Shown: one piece after another, positions 54,729-64,000 of the stretch
Layout of the letters: each line of letters starts with the position of its first letter
Numbering within the stretch: position 1 is the stretch's first letter
Source of the DNA: Neoasaia chiangmaiensis
Lineage (GTDB): Bacteria > Pseudomonadota > Alphaproteobacteria > Acetobacterales > Acetobacteraceae
Direction: 5' to 3'
Assembly (NCBI RefSeq): GCF_002005465.1
Contig: NZ_CP014691.1
Location: 372,001 to 436,000, forward strand
DNA: 64,000 nt
Notes under the pieces: model-generated
The model's input: only the letters and a program-made list of their open reading frames with translations
The model's database searches: none
Told to the model about the DNA's origin: nothing
Translations under genes and position numbers: made by a program

Positions 54729-55572
54729 GAGTGATATCCTTCGCGTTGGTTGCGTCCAGGACACATCCCTATCCGCAAACGCCGATGATGCCATGATCTG
54801 GATCAAACGCCAGATGGTCGACGGCTCATCCCGGTGCAGCGGAACGAAACCGCAATGGAAATCACGTGAACGAACCGTCACAGGCGTTGCCACTGCGTCG
54901 GACCGGCGAAGGGTGGGGGAATCCCGATCGCGATTGGCAACATCCGCCAACAAGGGCGAGAGATCGAACAGTTCGAATATGACCAGAAACGTTGCGTCAG
55001 AGGCGCGCGTGGCGCCCTCAGGAGATCGCCATACGGCTCAAACCCAACGTGCGCGGTTCATCCGTCACATCGTCCGGGAGATGCAGTGCCGGCACCGGCA
55101 AATCGGCAAATTGGTAAGGGCTGCCTCCAGTGCGCCATGCTCGACAACGATCGCACGACTCCGGACATAACCGGCCACCATGTGCGCCGCACCGTAAGTC
55201 TTGGCGATGGCCACACTGGCCGAAACGCCAAACCTCGCCAGACGACGCACGATGTCCTTCGTCATCGCTGCCTCACCACCGTACAGATGATCCGCATCCG
55301 CCGGCCTTCCTGCAATCTCCAGCCGCTGGATGCGCGCGCAGGGTATCGGGCACCGAAGGTGACGGCTGGGTTTTCATGGCATGCAGGCACTCGTTGACTA
55401 TATGGTGATTCGCCCAAGTTCGCCCTTTGTTCCGACCAGACCACTAATGTCAATCCGTTCCTGGCATGACGGATAAATATGCCGGATCGAAGCGATGGGG
55501 GTTGTTCCCAAGGCTCGGGAAGGCCATTAAGCGCAGTTCCAACATCTTTCCTTTTGCCGGAGCGCATTCCCC
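54729..55572. other. Long intergenic region before thrS
   Basis: About 840 bases without a well-supported gene, apart from a weak minus-strand frame (55065-55265, listed separately). No T-box (unexpected in this group), no tRNA and no clear hairpin were found. The thrS promoter should lie near the right end. Confidence 0.45.
55065..55265 (-). CDS. Hypothetical 66-residue protein
   Basis: A minus-strand frame with GAGG about six bases before its ATG. It has a basic start (MTKDIVRRLARFGVSASVAI) and three Cys in CRCRHC near the end. No homology is recognised. It is the only plausible ORF in the long gap before thrS; it may be spurious. Confidence 0.3.
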   Translation of the reverse strand: MTKDIVRRLARFGVSASVAIAKTYGAAHMVAGYVRSRAIVVEHGALEAALTNLPICRCRHCISRTM

Positions 55573-57510
55573 ATGCCTGCCATTACCCTGCCCGATGGTT
55601 CCGTTCGCTCGTTCGACGGTCCGGTGACGGGCACGGCGCTGGCGGCGTCGATCGGTCCCGGCCTGGCCAAGGCGGCGATCGCCATGAGTCTCGACGACAA
55701 ACTGGTCGATCTTTCCACGACCATCGCGCATGACGCTCAGGTGCGCTTCGTCACCCGCAAGGACGACGTCGCACTGGAAATGATCCGTCACGATACCGCC
55801 CATGTTCTGGCGGAAGCCGTGCAGTCGCTGTGGCCCGGTACGCAGGTCACCATCGGCCCGTCCATCAAGGATGGCTTCTATTACGATTTCTTCCGCAACC
55901 AGCCGTTCACGCCCGAAGACTTCGAGGCGATCGAGAACCGGATGCGTGAGATCATCGCAGCCAATGCGCCCTTCGAACGCGAGGTCTGGGACCGTGATGA
56001 CGCCATTCGCTTTTTCGAGGACAAGGGTGAACGCTTCAAGGCCGAGCTGATCCGCGACCTGCCGGAAAGCGAGCCGATCTCGATCTATCGCCAGGGCGAA
56101 TGGCTCGACCTCTGCCGGGGACCGCATATGCGTGGCACAGGCGATGTCGGCCCGGCCTTCAAGCTCATGAAGGTGGCCGGTGCCTATTGGCGCGGCGATC
56201 ATCGCAACCCGATGCTGACACGCATCTACGGCACGGCCTGGCGTGACAGGAAGGAACTGGACGCACATCTGCATCAGCTGGAAGAAGCTGAAAAGCGTGA
56301 CCATCGACGTATCGGTCGGGAAATGGACCTGTTCCATATCCAGGAAGAAGCCGTCGGACAGATCTTCTGGCACGCCAAGGGTTGGCGTCTCTACACCGTA
56401 TTGCAGGACTACATGCGTCGCGCCCAGACGCGCGGCGGGTATCAGGAGGTCCGCACGCCGCAACTCGTGGATCGCGCCTTGTGGGAGGCTTCGGGGCACT
56501 GGGACAAATATCGCGAGCACATGTTCGTCGCGAAAGTGGAGGATGAGGACAAGACCCTCGCACTGAAGCCGATGAACTGCCCGTGCCATGTGCAGATTTT
56601 CCGCCATGGACTGCGCTCGTATCGCGAACTGCCGCTGCGCATGGCGGAGTTCGGCGCGTGTCATCGTTACGAACCATCCGGCGCCCTTCACGGCATCATG
56701 CGCGTGCGCGGCTTTACGCAGGACGATGCGCACATCTTTTGCACGGATGACCAGATCGCGCCGGAGACGGCCAAATTCGTGGCCATGCTTTCGGAAGTCT
56801 ATGCCGATCTCGGCTTCGAGAAATTCCGCGTGAAATTCGCTGACCGCCCCGATACGCGTGCCGGTTCCGATCACGTTTGGGACCGGGCCGAAGGCGCATT
56901 GAAACAGGCCTGCGAGATTGCCGGCGTGGCGTATGAATACAACGCGGGCGAGGGGGCTTTCTATGGCCCCAAGCTCGAATTCGTTCTGACGGATGCCATC
57001 GGGCGTGACTGGCAATGCGGCACGCTACAGGTCGATTATGTCCTGCCGGAAAGGCTCGACGCCTCCTACATCGGTGAAGACAGCGCTCGCCACCGTCCGG
57101 TCATGCTGCATCGTGCCATCCTCGGCAGCTTCGAGCGCTTCATCGGCATTCTGATCGAGCAGTTCGCCGGAAAGTTCCCGCTCTGGCTTGCACCGACGCA
57201 GGTTGTCGTGGCGAGCATCGTGACGGATGCCGAGCCGTATGCCCAGGAAGTGGCGACCGCGTTACGGCATGCCGGCCTTCAGGTTGAGGTCGACGGCCGC
57301 AACGAGAAGATCAATGCCAAGATCCGCGAGCACTCCGTCGCGCGCGTGCCTGTCATTCTAGTGGTCGGTCGCCGGGAGGCTGAGGAACGCAAGGTTGCCA
57401 TGCGCCGCCTGGGCGGCGCCACGCAGGAAGTCCTCGACCTCGAAGCAGCAGTGGCATCGCTATCGGAGGAAGCACTTCCCCCCGATCTGCGCCGCATCCA
57501 GGGGATGTGA
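55573..57510 (+). CDS. thrS: Threonyl-tRNA synthetase
   Basis: The 645-residue class II synthetase has an N-terminal TGS domain ([20 protein letters not shown]), editing domain with [16 protein letters not shown] and [12 protein letters not shown], and the catalytic core with zinc Cys in [11 protein letters not shown]. The anticodon domain begins near [13 protein letters not shown]. It charges tRNA-Thr and clears Ser-tRNA-Thr. infC follows after 166 bases, a common arrangement. Confidence 0.98.
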   Translation: MPAITLPDGSVRSFDGPVTGTALAASIGPGLAKAAIAMSLDDKLVDLSTTIAHDAQVRFVTRKDDVALEMIRHDTAHVLAEAVQSLWPGTQVTIGPSIKDGFYYDFFRNQPFTPEDFEAIENRMREIIAANAPFEREVWDRDDAIRFFEDKGERFKAELIRDLPESEPISIYRQGEWLDLCRGPHMRGTGDVGPAFKLMKVAGAYWRGDHRNPMLTRIYGTAWRDRKELDAHLHQLEEAEKRDHRRIGREMDLFHIQEEAVGQIFWHAKGWRLYTVLQDYMRRAQTRGGYQEVRTPQLVDRALWEASGHWDKYREHMFVAKVEDEDKTLALKPMNCPCHVQIFRHGLRSYRELPLRMAEFGACHRYEPSGALHGIMRVRGFTQDDAHIFCTDDQIAPETAKFVAMLSEVYADLGFEKFRVKFADRPDTRAGSDHVWDRAEGALKQACEIAGVAYEYNAGEGAFYGPKLEFVLTDAIGRDWQCGTLQVDYVLPERLDASYIGEDSARHRPVMLHRAILGSFERFIGILIEQFAGKFPLWLAPTQVVVASIVTDAEPYAQEVATALRHAGLQVEVDGRNEKINAKIREHSVARVPVILVVGRREAEERKVAMRRLGGATQEVLDLEAAVASLSEEALPPDLRRIQGM

Positions 57511-57676
57511 CCGCCATCCTACGGGATTCCCTTGCGCGGAGGGGAACGAGGCACTATGTGCTGCGCCATGGGGAATCGCTACTGACCCTCGCAGAGTCGC
57601 ATTTGTGAATGCAACTTTCGAGGGCGGCTCGCGTGACATTCCTCGAAATAAGTGAAACGTCGAACAGGAGCCGACC

Positions 57677-58213
57677 ATAGCTAGACCTCCGATGCAGGCA
57701 GCGCCGACCCGCGAAGGCCCGCGCGTCAACGAAGAAATCCGCGTACCGCAGGTACGCCTGATTGATGCCGAAGGCGAAATGGCCGGCGTCATGACAACGC
57801 GCGAAGCCTTGGCTCGTGCCTATGCGGAAGGGCTCGATCTTCTTGAGATCAGCCCTACGGCGGAGCCGCCCGTCTGCAAGATTCTTGACTACGGCAAGTT
57901 CAAGTACGAGCAGCAGAAGAAGCGCAACGAAGCGCGCAAGAAGCAGAAAGTCATCGAAATCAAGGAAATTAAGGTGCGCCCCAGCACCAATGAAAATGAT
58001 TTCCAGGTGAAGCTTCGCGCGATGAATTCCTTCCTCAACGAGGGCGACAAGGTGAAGGTCTCGTTGCGATTCAAGGGTCGCGAGATGGCGCATCAGGAAC
58101 TGGGCATTAAAATGCTCGAGCGTATCCGTCTCGAAATGGAAGAGAAAGCCAAGGTCGAGCAGATGCCGAAGCTGGAAAACCGCCAGATGATTATGGTTCT
58201 GGCACCGCGCTGA
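57677..58213 (+). CDS. infC: Translation initiation factor IF-3, probable AUA start
   Basis: 178 residues if started at the ATA at 57677, six bases after AGGAG. The ATG at 57692 (5 codons later) has no such site. Codons from the ATA read [21 protein letters not shown], matching the usual IF-3 N-terminus, and the protein is otherwise complete ([37 protein letters not shown]). IF-3 rejects non-canonical start codons, so such a start gives autoregulation as at E. coli infC (AUU). A strong terminator follows. Confidence 0.92.
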   Translation: MARPPMQAAPTREGPRVNEEIRVPQVRLIDAEGEMAGVMTTREALARAYAEGLDLLEISPTAEPPVCKILDYGKFKYEQQKKRNEARKKQKVIEIKEIKVRPSTNENDFQVKLRAMNSFLNEGDKVKVSLRFKGREMAHQELGIKMLERIRLEMEEKAKVEQMPKLENRQMIMVLAPR

Positions 58214-58226
58214 AAACAACGGAACA

Positions 58227-58255
58227 GGCTGGAAGAGCGATCTTCCAGCCTTTTT
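58227..58255 (+). terminator. Intrinsic terminator after infC
   Basis: The 10-bp stem GGCTGGAAGA/TCTTCCAGCC has a GCGA loop and five T directly after it. This is the clearest intrinsic terminator in the window. Confidence 0.95.
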
Positions 58256-58257
58256 CT

Positions 58258-58494
58258 TTAATGATTTTCGCCACGTCCCGTTGCGTGTTGAAGAGCATCA
58301 ATACGTTTCGACGCCTCCGCCTTGTCCAGATTCGGATCGAACGGTTCGTTTGCTTCCTCGCAGAGTGTCTTGAGGTAAGACGCCTGCGCACCGGTCATCG
58401 TTTCGTGCCCGGTCGTCCAGTCGTCAGGGTTCTTTTGCACGTTTGACGGCAGATCCTGCGCGTCATTCGATGCCTGCTTCGGATCGTTGTTCAT
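58258..58494 (-). CDS. DUF3072 family protein
   Basis: The 78-residue polar protein has the DUF3072 core TTGHETMTGAQASYLKTLCE followed by LDKAEASKRIDALQ. The function is unknown; members are common in alphaproteobacteria, often stress-linked. It is convergent with infC and starts just past its terminator. Confidence 0.88.
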   Translation of the reverse strand: MNNDPKQASNDAQDLPSNVQKNPDDWTTGHETMTGAQASYLKTLCEEANEPFDPNLDKAEASKRIDALQHATGRGENH

Positions 58495-58548
58495 GTCTGC
58501 CTGAACGACACTGTACGCTTTTTGTTCCCGCTACAGGCCGATTAAGAT

Positions 58549-59211
58549 TCACGGTGTCAGGATGACATCCGCCGATATGGTCACGGAGACCGTCTGCGCA
58601 TCGTCTGTCCGTTGTGGCGCAGCCGCCATCCGCGCCATCATCATAGGACGCGGTGTATAAGGCGTTTCGACGCGAATGGTTTTGTACCGCTGCACGTGCA
58701 TTCCCATGACCTGGGCCGTTTGCTGGGCATCCGCCTGTAGATGGTGCAGGGCGTCGGCGCGCGCATCGCGCATGAGGGCGTCGTGAGTCGCATCATCCAG
58801 TGACCACGAAAGCCCCGAAAGGGCCGCACCTTCAGACTGGTATTTCGCTGTCAGCTTGAGGAGAGGCTCAGCCTCCTTGCCACTGATGACAATCGTTTGC
58901 TGCGCAAGCCAATGTGTCGCACCTGCCTTGTTCTCGCTTTGCGCAACACTATAGTCCTGCACACTGAGATGAACGGGCGATCCCGCGGCTTCTTTCGTCA
59001 CTCTCTGGCTCATGGCATTGACCTGAGCCTGCGCCGCGGCCGCATCCGATGCTTCCGCCTGCAATGTCATATTAGCCGTGAGAAGTGTTGGCGTTGCCTG
59101 AGCCTTGCCTGTCGCGCTGAGATACAGCGTGGTCAGGTTATCCGCCGCCATAGAGCAGGTTGGAAGCATGGCCAGCGTGAGAGCCGATCCCAGCCAGTAG
59201 ACACGTTTCAT
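58549..59211 (-). CDS. SIMPL-domain (DUF541) exported protein
   Basis: 220 residues from ATG 59211; signal peptide ends near SMAADN. SIMPL fold seen as LYLSATGKAQATPTLLTANM, VHLSVQDYSVAQSENK, ALHHLQADAQQTAQVMGM and a C-terminal VSVTISADVIL. It is periplasmic or outer-membrane; related proteins affect oxidative or envelope stress. It lies 23 bases after the preceding small gene. Confidence 0.88.
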   Translation of the reverse strand: MKRVYWLGSALTLAMLPTCSMAADNLTTLYLSATGKAQATPTLLTANMTLQAEASDAAAAQAQVNAMSQRVTKEAAGSPVHLSVQDYSVAQSENKAGATHWLAQQTIVISGKEAEPLLKLTAKYQSEGAALSGLSWSLDDATHDALMRDARADALHHLQADAQQTAQVMGMHVQRYKTIRVETPYTPRPMMMARMAAAPQRTDDAQTVSVTISADVILTP

Positions 59212-59234
59212 TAATCGGTTCCTTGCCAAATTCG

Positions 59235-59585
59235 CTATTTGGCCCCGTCGCGTCGCAACATCAGCAAGGCAAGCCTCAGCTTCGTAATCCCTGAACGCAA
59301 ATGCCCGGCTTCACAAAGTGATGCACCATCTTGCTCGAGCCCGCGCGCGTCCTTTGAGCGAGACAGTGGCATGACCTTCGACGCAAAAAGGGTCTGATCG
59401 ACCTTATGATGGAGATCGCGGCAATATTGTGGGCTATCCGTCGTCACCACGACCGGACTACCGGCTGTTGCCATGTGCGCGCTCGTACCAGCCACGCTAT
59501 GATCGGCGGCTGTTTGCTCGGGTGCAGCCCCAAGAAGCCCGAGAGCAGCAATGGCTAATGGCATGAAGGTGACGGATTGTCGCAT
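59235..59585 (-). CDS. Exported protein of unknown function
   Basis: 116 residues with a signal peptide (LAIAALGLLGAAP). The mature part has two Cys (QYCRDLHHKVDQ, ASLCEAGHLRSGITKLRLAL) and a C-terminal Leu/Arg helix. No family is assigned. It lies between the sensor kinase and SIMPL genes on the same strand. Confidence 0.65.
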   Translation of the reverse strand: MRQSVTFMPLAIAALGLLGAAPEQTAADHSVAGTSAHMATAGSPVVVTTDSPQYCRDLHHKVDQTLFASKVMPLSRSKDARGLEQDGASLCEAGHLRSGITKLRLALLMLRRDGAK

Positions 59586-59605
59586 CCTACCATGATTATC
59601 GCACG

Positions 59606-61063
59606 TCAGCTCTCTACAGGATGGGCATCTGATGACGCTTGCGTTATGCTTTTTTTTCCTTGGGTCACGGGAAGCAACAAAGCCGCCCGCAGCCCGGGAT
59701 GACGCGATTCCAGAAGCAGGCGACCGCTATGCAACTGCGCCACCGCCTGAACAAGCGATAGTCCCAGCCCTGCGCCCGGCGTATTCCGGGCAGCATCCGC
59801 ACGGAAAAAACGTTCCGATGCACGCGAAAGGTCCTCATCGGACATGCCCGGCCCCTGGTCGGAGACGCTGATTCGCACCTGCGAATCCTCCGTGGACGCC
59901 TTGAGAGTGATCATTGTGTCCGACGGCGCAAACTTGATAGCGTTGTCCAGCAGATTAGCCACACCCTGCTGGATAAGCCTCGCATCCCCATAGAATGCCA
60001 GGTGGTCTGGCAAATCTGCAGCCAGGTGAATGCCGCGTTCTTCAGCCGTGGCCTCATAAAGTTCAGCCATGTCATGCAGTGGCTTGGTCAGGTCGCACAT
60101 CTCAAAGGCCGCGCGCCTTGCCCCGGCTTCGATCTGGGCAATACGCATCAGCGCCTCGAAAACCGCCGTGACGTGATCAAGGTCCGCTACCGCGCGATCA
60201 ATCGCAGCATGCATCTCCTCAGTTGTCTTGGCATGCAGCGACGCATCCTCCAGACCTGTCCGCGCACGCGTGATAGGCGTCCGAAGGTCATGGGCGATGG
60301 CATTGGACACCTGCTTGACGCCATCCATCAGCCGCGCGATGCGATCGAGCATATCGTTGACCGTGTGCGCAACAAGATCGACCTCGTTTCCCACGATCGG
60401 CATACGTTCCCGCATATCGCCTCGCGCGATAGCCGCCGTTGTTCGCGCGATGGAACCCAGAATGCGACGAAAAATTCCGCGGACAACCCACGCACCGCCG
60501 ATCGCCAGCGCTGTGACCATCAGCCAGGCCCAGAGAAACGTATCCGTCAGCAGCCGACGCAACAAATCCCTGCCACGCACGTCTCGTCCTACGAGAAGAC
60601 GGAAGCCGCCGGGAAAGACATAGGCATGCACCTCTGATGTGGCGCGTGTTCCGGCTCTCAAAATTGTCTGGGAGTAATAACGATCGATGCGCTTCACGCG
60701 TGTTGGCCAGGCCGGCATATTCCCGGCCAGAATCTTCCCGTTCGGCCCGACCAGCAGGTAAAGCGCTTCGTCCTCGACATCCAGATCGAGGCGATCCTGA
60801 ATTGTCCGGATAAGCCCGGGAAGGCCGTCCTGCATCCAGTGTTCGGCCAGACTACGCGCATCCGCGTCTACGGCCTGTTCGACCTGCCGCTCAAGCAATC
60901 CATTGGTGTGCCACCATAGAAGCGAGAGAAACAAGGCGGCGGATAGCGCGAAAATCAGGCCATAGGCCAGAGAAAAGCCCAGACCCGCCGAACGGAAACG
61001 CCAGGCGCGTTGCCACCAGAGCCAGGCGCGCGGAAACCGTGCTGCGAATTTGGGCGTCATCAA
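59606..61063 (-). CDS. Sensor histidine kinase (EnvZ/QseC-type)
   Basis: The 485-residue kinase has membrane helices at about 28-48 and 168-190, a periplasmic sensor between, and a HAMP domain (IARGDMRERMPIVGNEVDLV). Phospho-His is in NAIAHDLRTPITRARTG. ATPase boxes are NLLDNAIKFAP (N), DQGPGMSDEDL (G1) and GAGLGLSLVQAVAQLH (G2). It begins 3 bases after the response regulator stop. Confidence 0.95.
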   Translation of the reverse strand: MMTPKFAARFPRAWLWWQRAWRFRSAGLGFSLAYGLIFALSAALFLSLLWWHTNGLLERQVEQAVDADARSLAEHWMQDGLPGLIRTIQDRLDLDVEDEALYLLVGPNGKILAGNMPAWPTRVKRIDRYYSQTILRAGTRATSEVHAYVFPGGFRLLVGRDVRGRDLLRRLLTDTFLWAWLMVTALAIGGAWVVRGIFRRILGSIARTTAAIARGDMRERMPIVGNEVDLVAHTVNDMLDRIARLMDGVKQVSNAIAHDLRTPITRARTGLEDASLHAKTTEEMHAAIDRAVADLDHVTAVFEALMRIAQIEAGARRAAFEMCDLTKPLHDMAELYEATAEERGIHLAADLPDHLAFYGDARLIQQGVANLLDNAIKFAPSDTMITLKASTEDSQVRISVSDQGPGMSDEDLSRASERFFRADAARNTPGAGLGLSLVQAVAQLHSGRLLLESRHPGLRAALLLPVTQGKKSITQASSDAHPVES

Positions 61064-61066
61064 GGG

Positions 61067-61747
61067 TTATTCGGCGCGCAGGATATAGCCCGCATTACGT
61101 ATCGTATGAATAAGCGCGGTATCGAAAGGCTTGTCGACCTTTTGCCTCAGACGCGAAACATGCACGTCGATCACATTTGTCTGCGGGTCGAAATGATAGT
61201 CCCATACGCGCTCCAGCAACATCGTACGCGTTACGACCTGGCCGGCATGACGCATCAAAAACTCAAGCAGGCGAAACTCACGCGGCTGCAAGTCGATTTT
61301 CTCATTGCCGCGTTTTACCGTTCGCGACAACAGGTCCATTTCAAGATCGGCTACGACAAGACGGGTCTGCGGCGCCTGCTCCGCACTTCCACGACGCGCC
61401 AGGGCTTCCACACGCGCCAGCAATTCCGAAAATGCGAAGGGCTTGGTCATATAATCGTCACCACCGGCCTTAAGTCCGGCGACGCGCTCGTCAACATCTG
61501 CCAACGCCGACAACAACAGAACGGGCATGGCATTATTCTGTGCCCGAAGCGTTTCCAGAATGCGCAGACCGTCGATGCCGCCGGGAAGCATCCGGTCGAG
61601 GATGACGATGTCGAAATTCTCGCTCACGGCGAGAAAGAGGCCATCCTTGCCGTTGTCGGCTTCCTCGACCACATGTCCTGTTTCCCGCAATCCCTTGACG
61701 ATAAAGCTGCGAACAGTGGGGTCGTCTTCCACCAACAATATGCGCAT
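61067..61747 (-). CDS. OmpR-family response regulator
   Basis: 226 residues. Receiver with acidic pair VEDDPT, phospho-Asp in IVILDRMLPGGIDGL, switch Ser/Thr in VLLLSAL and Lys in YMTKPFAF. The C-terminal winged helix reads LQPREFRLLEFLMRHAGQVV and VIDVHVSRLRQKVD. It partners the adjacent kinase. The DegP-like gene upstream may be its target or operon mate. Confidence 0.96.
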   Translation of the reverse strand: MRILLVEDDPTVRSFIVKGLRETGHVVEEADNGKDGLFLAVSENFDIVILDRMLPGGIDGLRILETLRAQNNAMPVLLLSALADVDERVAGLKAGGDDYMTKPFAFSELLARVEALARRGSAEQAPQTRLVVADLEMDLLSRTVKRGNEKIDLQPREFRLLEFLMRHAGQVVTRTMLLERVWDYHFDPQTNVIDVHVSRLRQKVDKPFDTALIHTIRNAGYILRAE

Positions 61748-61842
61748 ATGCTCGTTCCTTCACGCCTCAGCGACAGATTCGTTGCGAACCAATTCACCTG
61801 TCATTATCCGCCAGTTCTCTACCAAAAAAAAGACAAGCAATC

Positions 61843-63045
61843 TCAATCATCCGCATCCGGTGGGCGTTTACCAACCTTAACGGGTATCAGAAGTGTCTTT
61901 CCCTTGCGCAAAACCGTAAATGACAGAACGACATCCGGCTTCGCCGCCGCAATCGTCCGAAGCAACGCCCGTGCACTATCGACATTTTGCCCTGCTGCGG
62001 CCGTCACCTTATCGCCCCGGACCAGCCCAGCTTTCATGGCCGGACCGTTATGATCGACATCGACAATCTGCACCGAGCCGTCGCCATCATCGAGTGTTAC
62101 GCCCAACCAGCCGTGATCGACATGCCCCGTGCGGCGCAATTCATCGACAATCGGCTCGACGATTTCCGAAGGAATACCGAAACCGATACCCACAGATCCG
62201 CCAGTCGGCGAAACGATGGCAGCATTCACCGCGACGACTTGCCCACGCATGTTGAATGCCGGACCACCGGAATTGCCGGGATTGATTGGCGCGTCCAACT
62301 GAAGAAAATCATCCAGCGAACCCGCACCGAGGTCACGTCCACGCGCCGAAACGATACCTGCGGTAACGGAAGAGCCAAACCCGAACGGATTACCGGCCAC
62401 CAGTATCCAGTCTCCGACATCAACCTGGCGACTGTCCCCCCAGGCGACATAGGGAAGGGGCCTGGGCGTGTCGACCTTGATGACGGCGACGTCTGTGAGG
62501 CTGTCCACGCCGACGAGTTTCGCCGGCAGTTCCTGTCCATTCGACAGGGAAACCGTCACGTTGTCAGCATCCCCGACCACGTGAGCATTCGTCACGATTA
62601 TGCCTGAAGGATCGACGATGAAACCCGATCCCGCACCCAGAACCTCTTCCTGATGACGCCGCATTTTCTCCCGATACCGTTTCTCCAGAGGTGTTCCCTT
62701 GATCTGCGGCGGGACACGGTTCTGTCCGTCATTACTGCTTTGCGTAATGGCGATGTTCACAACGGCAGGGATGACGTGCTTGACCAACGGTGAGAACGTC
62801 AGCGGTCCGCTCGACACCAGGACGGGTGGCAGGGCAGGTGCGCCATTCGGCACAGGCGGTTGTGCCGGGATATGCACGGCTTCGGGCAGCTTCCCCGCCG
62901 CATGAGTATCGCTGGTCGGTGTGGGTGCCATCAGCTTGGAGAGTAGCGACGGCATGGCCATGGCGTGTGTGCCACTTACACCAAGCGCGCCAAACGCGAC
63001 GCCTGCAAGCAACCGCCTTGATGCGGATTGGGTGAGGTAGCTCAC
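61843..63045 (-). CDS. DegP/HtrA-like periplasmic serine protease with one PDZ domain
   Basis: About 400 residues. The GTG at 63045 is preferred because it overlaps the stop of an upstream frame as GTGA; an ATG at 63069 is also open. Catalytic triad: His in VTNAHVVGDA, Asp in LTDVAVIKVD, Ser in NPGNSGGPAF. One PDZ domain follows (GWLGVTLDDGDGSVQIVDV, AGLVRGDKVTAA). A Pro-rich linker precedes the protease. It handles misfolded envelope proteins. Confidence 0.92.
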   Translation of the reverse strand: MSYLTQSASRRLLAGVAFGALGVSGTHAMAMPSLLSKLMAPTPTSDTHAAGKLPEAVHIPAQPPVPNGAPALPPVLVSSGPLTFSPLVKHVIPAVVNIAITQSSNDGQNRVPPQIKGTPLEKRYREKMRRHQEEVLGAGSGFIVDPSGIIVTNAHVVGDADNVTVSLSNGQELPAKLVGVDSLTDVAVIKVDTPRPLPYVAWGDSRQVDVGDWILVAGNPFGFGSSVTAGIVSARGRDLGAGSLDDFLQLDAPINPGNSGGPAFNMRGQVVAVNAAIVSPTGGSVGIGFGIPSEIVEPIVDELRRTGHVDHGWLGVTLDDGDGSVQIVDVDHNGPAMKAGLVRGDKVTAAAGQNVDSARALLRTIAAAKPDVVLSFTVLRKGKTLLIPVKVGKRPPDADD

Positions 63046-63138
63046 GAAGCAGCTTCTACAGTCGCGCATATCATCCGATCACGATAGCGCACTTCGGCAA
63101 GACTGCCATCCTCGGCTGCGAAATTCAGATAAAGTGTA

Positions 63139-63903
63139 TCAGCGTTGCCATGCGAGGCGGGTGGGGGAAAGACGATAGGCCGCCAGGCTGCGTCCTTCTG
63201 TCCCGCTTGGGTTCGTTGTGGACAGAGTGGGATTGAACTGACGAACGACATGCGGTGGTGGTGCGAAAGCGGCACCTGCGAACGGCCGTCCGCGATAGGC
63301 AACCGTCTGTGTCGTCGCCACAGGCGACGCGGGCATGGAGGAAAACGGCCATGCCTCGTCACGCTGACCCCACACGGCCATCACGCGCCGAGCGTAATCC
63401 TGGCCGAATTCGGGCGTCAGAGAGTGATAGGCGGCCGTCGCAGCCGTCCACGCATGGAAGCGATCAAACAGGTCGGTGAGAAAACGTGCGCCATAATGTG
63501 CGTTCGTTATGGGATCGAACGCTTCATCGAGCGATGAGAACGCATCAGGGTGATGGTGAAGATTGATCTGAAGGCAGCCGACATCGATTGAATTGATACC
63601 GTGTGCAAGGAAGGCGTGCGCGGCCGCTATCGCTTCTTCCTTGGATTCGTAGAAATATCCTTGGCCCTGGGCATTGATTGTCCATGGCCAGGCCATAAGG
63701 TGATGAGCGTCATCCGGCCGGCCACTTTCCACTTTGCTGATCGAATCAAGCAGCCTCAACGGAATATGCATAGCGCGCTCTGCATCGGCGACGGCCGCCT
63801 GACAGGTATTCGACGTTTCCGATGCAACCGCTCCGGCAGGACAGGCACAAGCAAGAATTGCTGACATAACGAGGAAGACGATCCGCAACATCCGGCGGAT
63901 CAT
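63139..63903 (-). CDS. Lytic transglycosylase, C-terminus possibly frameshifted
   Basis: 254 residues with signal peptide (IVFLVMSAILACACPAGAVA). SLT core: catalytic Glu in DSISKVESGRPD, then IDVGCLQINLHHHP and TAAYHSLTP. It cleaves murein with anhydro-muropeptide release. The frame stops at 63139 with LSPTRLAWQR. In the +1 frame, however, the DNA continues as WRPIVFPPPASHGNADTLYL and EDGSLAEVRYRDRMICATVE to a stop at 63042. That stop overlaps the next gene's GTG. A one-base shift near 63,180-63,230 may hide the real end. Confidence 0.85.
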   Translation of the reverse strand: MIRRMLRIVFLVMSAILACACPAGAVASETSNTCQAAVADAERAMHIPLRLLDSISKVESGRPDDAHHLMAWPWTINAQGQGYFYESKEEAIAAAHAFLAHGINSIDVGCLQINLHHHPDAFSSLDEAFDPITNAHYGARFLTDLFDRFHAWTAATAAYHSLTPEFGQDYARRVMAVWGQRDEAWPFSSMPASPVATTQTVAYRGRPFAGAAFAPPPHVVRQFNPTLSTTNPSGTEGRSLAAYRLSPTRLAWQR

Positions 63904-63932
63904 TCCTCAACATGATTGAAAAATCGTAAAGA

Positions 63933-64000
63933 TCAGCGCAGTGCCTGCGCCAGTGCCTGCGTCAATTCCTTTGTTGTTGCCTGTCCGCCCAGATCGCGCG
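63933..64000 (-). CDS. C-terminus of an isocitrate/isopropylmalate dehydrogenase-family enzyme (partial)
   Basis: The last 22 codons before the window edge read RDLGGQATTKELTQALAQAL and a stop. The DLGG-x-A-T/S-T ending is typical of NAD-dependent isocitrate, tartrate or 3-isopropylmalate dehydrogenases. The body of the gene lies beyond the window. Confidence 0.7.
   Translation of the reverse strand, partial: RDLGGQATTKELTQALAQALR

Noticed and set aside
54729-55572. T-box or other leader regulating thrS
   Set aside because: No T-box sequence, stem I pattern or terminator was seen in front of thrS.

Overview
The window is about 64 kb of a Gram-negative alphaproteobacterial chromosome and looks like an acetic acid bacterium (Acetobacteraceae). 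The evidence is a GH68 levansucrase beside a one-strand type II secretion operon in the order G-O-E-F-H-I-J-L-M-N-D-K (the layout known for the lsd locus of Gluconacetobacter diazotrophicus), an L-idonate-type polyol dehydrogenase, and the overall codon and base composition. The genus cannot be fixed from sequence reading alone.

Layout. 1-11.1 kb (minus): a complete type II secretion operon, with most genes overlapping by 1-13 bases. 11.2-13.5 kb: a small lytic transglycosylase (plus) facing the levansucrase (minus), separated by a strong shared hairpin. 13.9-15.4 kb: decayed IS701- and IS5-type remnants. 15.7-18.1 kb: an NADPH-FMN reductase and a 3-hydroxyisobutyrate-dehydrogenase-like enzyme, divergent from an AraC-type regulator. 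18.13-18.97 kb: an IS427-group element whose left end lies inside the stop codon of that regulator and whose right end cuts a tyrosine integrase remnant.

19.7-32.5 kb is a 12.7 kb genomic island. It is bounded by a 43-bp perfect duplication of the 3' half of tRNA-Glu(CTC); the intact tRNA is at 32,436-32,511. The island is a scrapyard of mobile functions. It holds two PIN-toxin (VapBC/Phd) modules, a broken DUF4011/DUF3320-type helicase-nuclease fused in frame to a phage tail hub gene, a small tail cluster, a DUF4258 toxin interrupted by an amber codon with its HTH partner, a Hint-domain protein, a LexA/S24-like fold lacking its catalytic residues, a DotA/TraY conjugation fragment, and an integrase without its catalytic half. 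A second, different integrase remnant just outside the left att copy suggests two elements once sat in tandem at this tRNA.

32.5-64 kb is core chromosome. It carries a histidine cluster (hisB-hisH-[GNAT]hisA-hisF-hisE-HIT) with a GNAT-HisA fusion frame, a nitroreductase and a UbiH-type hydroxylase convergent with a Rieske oxygenase, an L-idonate dehydrogenase, gap-pgk, a queuosine operon (queE-queC-queD-SDR), an isoaspartyl peptidase divergent from a class II cyclic-nucleotide phosphodiesterase, ALDH7 and CPBP genes, thrS and infC (the latter apparently starting at AUA), and an envelope-stress-like group (lytic transglycosylase, DegP-like protease, OmpR/EnvZ-type two-component system, SIMPL protein). 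The last 68 bases are the 3' end of an isocitrate/isopropylmalate dehydrogenase-family gene.
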